From positions 52,449,949 to 52,513,948 of the forward strand of contig CP136065.1 of the NCBI GenBank assembly GCA_032622095.1: 64,000 bases of DNA, in the 5' to 3' direction. Below the pieces are notes generated by a model. That model was given only the letters and a program-made list of their open reading frames with translations. It did not search any database and was not told the DNA's origin. Each line of letters starts with the position of its first letter. The stretch's first letter is position 1. The position numbers were made by a program, and so were the translations under genes. Origin of the DNA: Siphonodentalium dalli. Its lineage: Eukaryota > Mollusca > Scaphopoda > Gadilida > Siphonodentaliidae. Below are positions 56,220 through 64,000 of the stretch, one piece after another.

Positions 56220-56293
56220 CTGCAATAACAAAAATTATATTTAAGAGATAATTAAAGAATTAAAGGCAAATAGTTCATTTCAAGCTCCATATA

Positions 56294-56505
56294 CAGTAAT
56301 GCTCTAAATAATTGACTCCTTAGCCACAGCAGAATTATGGGTAACTTTTCAGGATTTAGTTGGAAATATGGCTTGTTGCCATTCATCAGAAAGCTTCCAA
56401 TGAGAGCTTTCCGATGAATGGCAACAAGCCATATTTCCAACTATATCCTGAAAAGTTACCCATAATTCTGCTGTGGTTAAGGAGTCGATTATTTAGAGCA
56501 TTACT
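56294..56505. mobile_element. Family A palindrome with covarying arm changes
   Basis: TA-flanked copy 74 bases upstream of local exon 1. Left arm TTTAGTTGGAAATATGG and right arm CCATATTTCCAACTA both differ from the family's GTCGG/CCGAC at the same paired position. Both termini also share GCTCTAAATAAT. Confidence 0.82.
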
Positions 56506-56697
56506 GTAATATATTTGTTGTATGCAATATCATGTAGAGAACATATCAGAACATGATACATGCACTTACGATAAAGATTTTCAGCAAATGGCTGTTACTA
56601 GTAATATTTTGTGTCCAGAAATTTTATTACCAATACTTTTCTGTACCAAGTGAATTTAAAAATAAAGATAAATTCTGTAGGTCAGTAGGCGACTGGT

Positions 56698-56732
<35 letters not shown>
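56698..56732 (+). repeat. Uninterrupted G tract, 35 bases
   Basis: A pure run of 35 G on the plus strand (C in the WDFY3 transcript), ~480 bases upstream of local exon 1. Length may be an assembly estimate. Confidence 0.9.
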
Positions 56733-56733
<1 letters not shown>

Positions 56734-57240
56734 AATATTTGTGTTTTCTCATATATAATTTATATATCCTGATACTGGGAATGTGCCAAAGCACCGAGTG
56801 TTTTCCTATGTATCATAACAGTAAGGGATATTTAAAATATGAGTCGAGATGCAGAAACTATTGCAACATTTATATGGCACCCAAGTAAAATTTCTACCAA
56901 TTCATATATGCTCTCTAAGCCAACATTATCAGTCTTGTATAATATCAGGCTTTACATTTTGATGTGGCCAACAGGCCCAATAAATATGTGTAATTTGCAC
57001 GGCCTTCTTATAAGCCCGATGAATACACTGATGAATGTCCAGAAGTAAATGTGCTATAGCATCAGAATTAAAGGATCTACCTTTGTGTATGGAAGTTATA
57101 CTTCCCAGAGAAAATGTTCCTCAAATCACTGTATATTGACTTTTACAATTTTCCCAAAAGTAAGATAGGGTGTTAAATGTAATTTGTTTTTTTACAACAT
57201 TCAGCATTTTATATTACAAATTAAAGTCAGCCCTTTTATA

Positions 57241-57464
57241 CATTACTACCCTAAATAATTGACTCCTTAACCACAGCAGAATTATGGGTAATTTTTTCAG
57301 GATTTAGCTGGATTTAGTCGAAAATATGGCTTGTTGCCATTCATCGGTAAGCTCTCACTGAGAGCTTTCCGATGAATGGCAACAATTCCTATTTCCAACT
57401 AAATCCTGAACAATTACCCATAATTCTGCTGCGGTTAAGGAGTCGATTATTTTGGGCATTACTG
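57241..57464. mobile_element. Family A palindrome
   Basis: TA-flanked copy with a short duplication in the left arm (GGATTTAGCTGGATTTAGTC) and a damaged left end (CATTACTACCC). Otherwise full length. Confidence 0.78.
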
Positions 57465-57657
57465 TAGGTGCTATCATAGGCAATACTGGGCATTTTGGGA
57501 GGCCCGTGCCATATACAAAATGCAAAGCCTGATAATATGGTAACAATACTCTATCTACAAAATTGCGAATATTTATGCAGCTTTAGTTCCCATAGGTTTT
57601 CATTCGACGAGACAGCCAATAGAATAAGTCCAGACCAGTCCAGATAATTAAAGGGCA

Positions 57658-58084
57658 CAAGCCTGCAAAGAGTGGGTCTGTCGTTTGCAGAATGAGGTTC
57701 CCAGAGGGTGAATTTGGTGATGCTATCCCGCACAGTGGGCTAGCATCACTGGGAACCTCATTCTGCTTAGGCCTCAACTGCTATGGGAGAACTAGGATCA
57801 GATTTCCCCAGTTGGAAATTGGTGTTGTTCACCCATTAGTCACCTTGATTATGCATTTTAATTTCCGCAAATTAGGGGATATAGAAACTTCCCAGAAGAG
57901 GAAAAAGGAGCTAAAAACAATGTTAATTGAGACAAAAGATACTTCCCAGAAGATAAGGCCTAACCAGAATGAGGTCCCCAGAGGGTAATTTTGTTATGCT
58001 TGCCTGCTTAGCGGGATAACTTCACTAAATTCACCCTCTGGGGACCTCATTCTGCAAATGACACACACATAATTTGCAGGCTTG
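57658..58084. mobile_element. Family C MITE, full-length form
   Basis: Ends CAAGCCTGCAAAGAGTGGGT and ACACATAATTTGCAGGCTTG. The flanks AAAGGGCA and AAAGCATA agree at six of eight bases, a decayed duplication. Both hairpins and the unique middle are present. Confidence 0.82.
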
Positions 58085-58488
58085 AAAGCATAGGCTAACT
58101 AATGTAGGATCCAATCAATGTTTCACTCCAATTCATCAGAAGGACATTACTGATTACCCTAACTCAATCTGACTTCATTCAGAATTGATGGGTCACAATT
58201 GAGGAAAGATGGATTGGTCAGGCTAGGGGGTTATAAATCCAATGATTGGATGGAATATGTCAAGGTAAGATTTTTTGAGAGAGAAAATGCCAGCGCACAA
58301 CTGTCCAGAGTATATTACAGTTAGAATTGAGGAGGGGATGGTGCAGGAAGGGGGTGGCAACAGGAAGCGGGATGGCCTGCTCGATCAAGCTATTAGAAAC
58401 AACAATTAGAAATTGTTTCGGCAAGCTACTCATACCGCAATTGTGGATGATGGGAGGGGGGGTTAGCCCCATTAACCAGGTACCTGCT

Positions 58489-58518
<30 letters not shown>
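58489..58518 (+). repeat. Uninterrupted G tract, 30 bases
   Basis: A pure run of 30 G, preceded by GGGAGGGGGGGTTAG 30 bases earlier. Strong quadruplex potential on the plus strand. Confidence 0.9.
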
Positions 58519-58519
<1 letters not shown>

Positions 58520-59508
58520 CGATGAATATTTACATCTTCAGTATGCTAATCCAAATGTGCTCACTAGTTGTTTGGATTTTCAAAGAATTAGTGATTATAA
58601 ATCTCATTAATTAGCCAGATTCCAATGTTGTTTTGTGTGACATTTTAACACATATTTTCAAAATAAGCGTCTCCCTAGACTGTGTTAGACTGCCGTGAGA
58701 CCCTGTATAAATTACCATCCAACAAGGTCTATAGTTAAGACAACAATACTTCATGAAGTTGCAATGTTGCTCAACATGGTGGAAATAACCGTCAATGCCA
58801 CATAATTAGCGATACGGAACCATGGCTCAGGTTCCACTAACGATATGTCGAGAGGTCTTCATGCCAGCTTGACATGCCTCTTTTGGCTGACGACCATGCC
58901 TGTCAACCGATATGATGGCCAGATATATTGTCATATAATGCCAATTTTTTATCTGTCTTGTGGGCTTATAAAATAAATTAATTAAGAAATTGGCCATACA
59001 TTCGTTCCTGGCATGAAAATTTTATTTTGAGTACGAACGTCCTCTTAGATGAGGTCCTCATGTAGTCGGTCAAGTCACTTACGTGCAGGTCGCTCAAATA
59101 TTTGTGTCAAGAGTCCAACCAGTGCTGCACTCCACACATTGACAGGTTAGCCGAGTACTCGAACTACTTGGTAGCGTATTATACTATTAAAGACACTCGA
59201 GGCCCTGACATATTATGGCTATTAATGCCCAATCGATTTCCCAATAAAATCAATGAAACACCATCAAAATAAGTCTAATCGTAGAATTTACAAACACCCC
59301 GAGGATGATAAAGCTGACCCAGGTCGATGAGGCTGTGTCTACATTATGTATGTCTGATTAAATCTTCGTAAGCATACTGTTATGTCGGGTATTGGGTCTG
59401 ATTCTACTGGTAAACATTTAAATGGTCAGAATCAGAAAATGTGCTTACGACAGAGGATCGTTAGAAGAGAGGACATTAGTCGGCATGCGCAATTGTTATA
59501 GAAACAGT

Positions 59509-59659
59509 CAAGTCTGACTTTAGTGTGCCTGTCATTTGCAGAATGAGGTCCCCAGAGGGTGAGTTTAGTGATGCTAGCCCGCTATGTGTGATAGCGTCAC
59601 TAAGTTCACCCTCTGTGGACCTCATTCTGCAAATGACGGACACACTAAACTAAGGCTTG
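59509..59659. mobile_element. Family C MITE, single hairpin
   Basis: Ends CAAGTCTGACTTTAGTGTGC and ACACTAAACTAAGGCTTG. The flanks GAAACAGT and GAAACATA agree at six of eight. It is a palindrome with loop GCTATGTGTGATAGC. Confidence 0.83.
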
Positions 59660-59791
59660 GAAACATATTCAGAAACTATGAACTGAGAAGTAATTCTCCA
59701 AAATTTTGGGAATAATACTGCATGTATCTGCTGGTACACATGTACCCCTAAGCTCAGCATTACCACAATGAGGGAAGTCGATGAATGTTAA

Positions 59792-60041
59792 CCCTTCATG
59801 ACGGGAGCTGCGCTGGCAGCATTAACGATCTTTTGCCAGTGAATTCTCTTACTAGTATATATGTGAGTCTCCCATATAAGAGAATGCACTGGCTTACAAG
59901 GTCAAGATAAATATTGTTAGGCCAATGTATTCTCTCATATACATGTATGCGAGGCTCCCTGTGGGAGACTCGCCATAAATAAGAGAATGCATAGGCACAG
60001 GATTTTCGCAAAATTTCAGGAAGCTCCAGTCATGGAAAGGA
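59792..60041. mobile_element. Family B MITE, type 1
   Basis: Left TTAA and CCCTTCATGACGGGAGCTGC; right end GCTCCAGTCATGGAAAGG before ATAAC, a decayed TTAA. Two hairpins, both partly eroded. Confidence 0.74.
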
Positions 60042-62219
60042 TAACTTGAGTAAGAGATTAGATTGTTGTATCAACTTTCATGGAGTGATCACTGTTGAAA
60101 CAGAATTATCTGACCAGGTATAATATGAATCATACGTGGCACGTAGTGGAGCAACCACACACGCAGTGCCTCCAATTTGCCTTTTATCGGCGACATAACG
60201 CTAAGATAATATATGTAACAGCATGCATCAATGGCTCCGGTGGAGACAACATGTACTGTCATGGATTGTGCAATCTTGTCTCGATTGTGGCCCGCAAAGC
60301 CAACATGACATAAATTTGTCCAGAACCGTGCCATGATGTCTTCTCTGGTTTTTCATTAAGCTAACTAACGAAATTGGGTCTAAATGAAACTAATATGCCT
60401 AAATCACATGGGAATTCTTCGGAAATTGTGAAGTTAATAATTTTATTTTGTCTCGTTTGTTCCTGCCGATTCCTCAATTTTAAACAATCTCCACTCTCCA
60501 GACAGTTACTAACCGGAAGTCACGTGTCAATTTCACAAAAAAATGTACATGCCCACCAGAAATTGGCTCATTGCTATCGAAAATATGAAAACGAGAGGCC
60601 GATCACGATCGGCAGATGTTTAACCCATACCTTGGCGACAGCGATGAGCTATTTTCATATAACCTTACCCCATCCTTTTCATGAGTGCAAAACTTTAAAC
60701 AATTCACACCTTACTATTAATTCACAAGTGAAATCACACTTATTGGGCACCTTGCTCACATTAACACAATGTTAACAGACGTGGCTTTGATTTCAACCTG
60801 AACCTATTAGTGACTCCAACACAGATACATGTATGTCTTATAGAGTTATAAGTCTAATTAAGCTCAATCCATAGTCGGAGAGAAGCACCATAGCTGTTAA
60901 ATATCAATAATTAAGAAATTAGGTAGATAAACATCATAGCAACTCAATTTATCTATTTATTACATTGGAACATGAGACATTACATATTGTGTGGGTTTTG
61001 TTTTATTTTCATTGGCTATTATTTTGTTCATAATATCTTGTGTCAGCTGCATATTAAAATTCATAGCAACCTATTAATATTTCACCACTAAAAAACAATC
61101 AATACCTGATCAACTATAGAAGTGAGGGATGTATAGACCTGGATATAAATATGATTGCTAATGATTGGATATAAATGTTCATTTTCTTGTAAGTTGATCA
61201 TTAGAAAAATATGTTTGTGAACAGTTTAAATATAATTAAAGTTAAGGTTTCATATATTATCACAACCCATTCGATCGATACCACAATCTATACAGGTGAA
61301 GAATGTGTCATGATTATCACAGATGTGATTATTTATAGAGTAATCATGCAAAAAATATTTAGCTATCACATGTGTCAACAGGATTGGTGAAGGATGTTAA
61401 TATATTAAGCAAATAAACCAAATGACCCTCACTATGCAGGTTAGAGGTGTGTTATCATAAACTGTGCCAGAACTATAAACATAATCAATGGACATATATT
61501 GAGTTATCAAATTGGATAGTAAGGGGTTAATCTTACCCAAACGATGGAACTGATAAACACAGAGTAGTCAACAAAATGCATGTCATTGGATTTAGAAACC
61601 CATACAATAAGTCAGTCTCAAGAATCCCAGCACTGTTATATTATCCTGTAGCCCAAAGCAATGGAGGGAATTTCAAAATAAGACATATCCTCTAATGATG
61701 AATTTCAATTGGTCATTTCTTGAAACACTGACTGAACCTGGCTCAAAGTTAAAGTGATAATTTAATATATGTCTATCAGATAATATGAGTCAATCGAATG
61801 GGTTAATTTTAATCCCAAATTCATGCAAATTAAAAGTGGATCACCATCAACATGTACATAGAATAGGAGAATGATCAAATAAAAAACATCAGAAGACCAT
61901 ATGATGTGTGCAGAGGGTTAATCATTTTCAATGACATCATATGATGGAACTAAGGAATGCTGTATTAATTATTTTCTAAGTTATAACAACAGTGTCTCTG
62001 TAAACAATAATGCCATGAACTGCATGGTTTCAACAGAGAACAGAACTGGAATAAAGAGTCTAACATCAATCAAAGTTTGACAGATGTTTATATTAAGTCT
62101 GCAGTCACCAGTGGAACTATCAGGTCACTGTGTCCAAAGCAATAAATTATCTCCTTCCAATAACACAGGTGTGTCTTGTTCTATTCAAATTTAATAGTGC
62201 ATGGAAAAGATGTATGAAT

Positions 62220-62965
62220 TATAAAGGGCCATAACTCTGTTAATATATACCGGATCAAACCCATATTCGCACTTGATCTGTATTTAGGGGTAAGAAATTC
62301 ATATACCAAAATTGGTGTCGATCAGATGAAAAATGTTTGAGTCATCCTGGCTTGGATGAATTCTATTTAAAAACAAGAGTGGAAAGGGTTAACTAAACAA
62401 TACCAAAATCCATACAGATGAAGAACGTGCTAAGAAAGACCTAGGTAAGAAATATGAGGCAGATCAGAAGAAAATTGTTTGACTTTGATGCATCAGATAG
62501 CATTTGTGAGCAGGGTTAATTATTTTCTAAACCGATCAACCAATCAATGTCAATGACATTTTTTTTATTATTATTATAAAAGTTAAAAGTAAATTTTTTT
62601 TTAAGAAATCAATTTTTTTTCTTTCTCGAAAAATGGTCATAACTCCTTTAAAATAAATCGGATCAAACCCATATTCGAACTCGATCTGTATTTTGGGCTG
62701 TGAAACTCACATACCAAATTTGGTTCCAATCAGATAAAAAATGTTTGAGTTATGGCAGAATGCGTGAATTCTAAGTTGAAAAAGGGCCATAACTCTGTAA
62801 CAAAATCTCGGATCAAACCCAAATTCGAACTCGATCTGTATTTTGGGCTGAGAAACCCATATACAAAATTTGGTTTCGATCGGATAAAAAATGTTTGAGT
62901 TATCGCATTACTCGTAAAGTGTCTACGGACAGACGGACAGACAGACAGACAGACAGACGGACCAA
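62220..62965. repeat. 'AAAGGGCCATAACTCTG' repeats, three tandem units
   Basis: Three successive units with CATAACTC, GGATCAAACCCATATTCG, ATCTGTATTTTGGGCTG and AAAAATGTTTGAGT, ending in a GACAGACAGACAG microsatellite (62929-62962). Confidence 0.65.
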
Positions 62966-63097
62966 CGACGAGTGGTCAATCCGGGCAACGACACTATGTT
63001 TACCATACTATGGTATGGGTAAACATAAAAATGACATGATATCATCATTCACCCGTGCCTAAGGTATAAGCACCAATGCATACTTCGCGCTCATATA

Positions 63098-63261
63098 CAG
63101 TAATGCCCTAAGTAAGCGACTTCTTAACCACAGCAGAATTATGGGTAACTTTTCAGGATTTAGTCGGAAATATGGCTTGTTGCCATTCATCGGAAAGCTC
63201 TCCTGAAAAGTTACCCATAATTCTGCTGTGGTTAAGAAGTCGCTTACTTAGAGCATTACTG
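63098..63261. mobile_element. Family A palindrome, internally deleted
   Basis: TA-flanked. The left arm is complete, but the right arm lacks the inner ~50 bases, so TCTCCTGAAAAGTTACCC joins directly. Both ends share the rare AAGTAAGCGACTTCTT variant. Confidence 0.8.
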
Positions 63262-63269
63262 TACTTTGG

Positions 63270-63560
63270 GCATTACATAGAATCAGATAGAAGTTCCCCA
63301 GTTGAAGTTTGTGATGCTCACCATTAGTCACCTCGATTGTGCATTTTATCTTCTGCAAATTAGGAGATATAGAAACTGAACAGAAGGGACTATAGAGACT
63401 ATATATACTTCCCAGAAGATGAGGGCTAAGCAGAATGAGGTCCCCAGAGGGTGAATTTAGTGATGCAACCCCACTGTGCATGGTAGCATCACTAACTTCA
63501 GCCTCTGCGGACCTACGGTAGCTCTTTCTGCAAATGACAGAAACACTATCTCAAGGCTTG
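63270..63560. mobile_element. Family C MITE, left end missing
   Basis: Unique middle (AGTTCCCCAGTTGAAGTTTG) plus right hairpin, ending GAAACACTATCTCAAGGCTTG. The left portion is absent, and a family A copy lies just before it. Confidence 0.72.
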
Positions 63561-63930
63561 CTGATAAGTCCATACGAATTACATGTACATGTAGTTCACT
63601 CAAAGTCAATTTCTTGTTTCTCAGGCCTGCGTACGGGTCTCGGAAACCCGCACGTGCAACCTTTTTATTCGTGTTGAATCTGATGGAGAAAGTTTTAATT
63701 GGTACAAAATAATTGCGGTATGTTTTTACTTGCACCGAATTTAGATCGAACAGACCCGTTTACTAGTTCCGATTTCAGACTGATCTCGGTAAAAAATGCA
63801 TTGTTCATACTTAATAGGTTGATTTTTTTATAAAAATACATGTAAATCACATGAAATCTATCAACTAACTTTTTATGGACATCTGTTAGGGAAATAATGG
63901 CCATGGGTAACTGAAATAAGATAATACGTA

Positions 63931-64000
63931 CAGCAATGCCCTAAATAATCAACTCCTTAACCACAGCAGAATTATGGGTAACTTTTCAGGATTTAGTCGG
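63931..64000. mobile_element. Family A palindrome, cut by the window edge
   Basis: Left arm only, beginning CAGCAATGCCCTAAATAAT after a TA and running to the end of the window. Confidence 0.75.

Larger units (their letters stand above)
53085..55944 (-). other. Intron between local exons 1 and 2
   Basis: Apart from one family A palindrome (54622-54835) and a dispersed foldback remnant (54110-54310), no gene-like or repeated structure was recognised in these 2.9 kb. Confidence 0.5.
56220..64000 (-). other. 5' intron of WDFY3, gene start not found
   Basis: Sequence above local exon 1. About 105 N-terminal codons are still to be placed, and none could be recognised here. Recognised content is three family A palindromes plus a partial one at the edge, hAT-like and piggyBac-like MITEs, two long G tracts and an 'AAAGGGCCATAACTC' repeat cluster. 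Between 60042 and 62200 nothing recognisable was seen. Confidence 0.55.

Noticed and set aside
56553-56735. Open frame ending in a polyglycine run
   Set aside because: The polyglycine is only a translated G tract; no other support.
58999-59110. Possible upstream WDFY3 exon with a GTAAGT donor near 59083
   Set aside because: A donor-like motif exists, but the encoded residues do not resemble the WDFY3 N terminus.
60374-60775. 133-codon plus-strand open frame
   Set aside because: No recognisable domain, biased composition or splice context; it is an intronic open frame opposite the host gene.

Overview
This is AT-rich animal nuclear DNA. One large, intron-rich gene crosses almost the whole window on the minus strand, and its introns are packed with short inverted-repeat transposons. 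The gene is an ortholog of WDFY3/ALFY (blue cheese in Drosophila), a BEACH-family scaffold of selective autophagy. Intron repeats of the 'AAAGGGCCATAACTCTG' kind, followed by GACG-rich tails, and frequent ACATGTACATGTAG words suggest a marine lophotrochozoan, most likely a bivalve mollusc. The species is not certain from sequence alone.

The gene: 29 coding exons were placed between 56219 and 495. All are bounded by AG and GT, and all 28 junctions keep frame, giving 1,617 whole codons without a stop. They cover most of the N-terminal helical (ARM-like) half, the concanavalin A-like domain (local exons 17-19) and the helical region after it. The first ~100 codons lie above 56219 (not found, or beyond 64000). 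The PH-BEACH, WD40 and FYVE parts must lie below position 1. Introns range from a few hundred bases to 16 kb (31740-47784).

Intron passengers: (A) twelve copies of a nearly perfect ~213-bp palindrome with TA target duplications (pogo/mariner-like MITE). (B) About 17 TTAA-flanked elements starting CCCTTT (piggyBac-like MITEs) with three kinds of terminus, which share a ~75-nt hairpin core that also occurs inside a TA-flanked element. (C) About 15 hAT-like MITEs with 8-bp target duplications, built of one or two copies of another hairpin. (D) Single larger nonautonomous elements: hAT-like at 10214-11117, 14006-15178 and 25921-26359, TTAA-flanked at 16336-17693, and a 110-bp foldback with 9-bp duplications at 33879-33988. 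(E) A Penelope-like element remnant at 5956-6888 with an open GIY-YIG ORF between inverted terminal repeats that carry hammerhead-ribozyme-like motifs. (F) A 20-bp minisatellite at 21179-21770.

The points most worth following are the arm-to-arm covariation of family A, the hairpin core shared by elements with unrelated ends, and the endonuclease/ribozyme-bearing Penelope remnant. No second host gene, rRNA, complete tRNA or CRISPR array was found.
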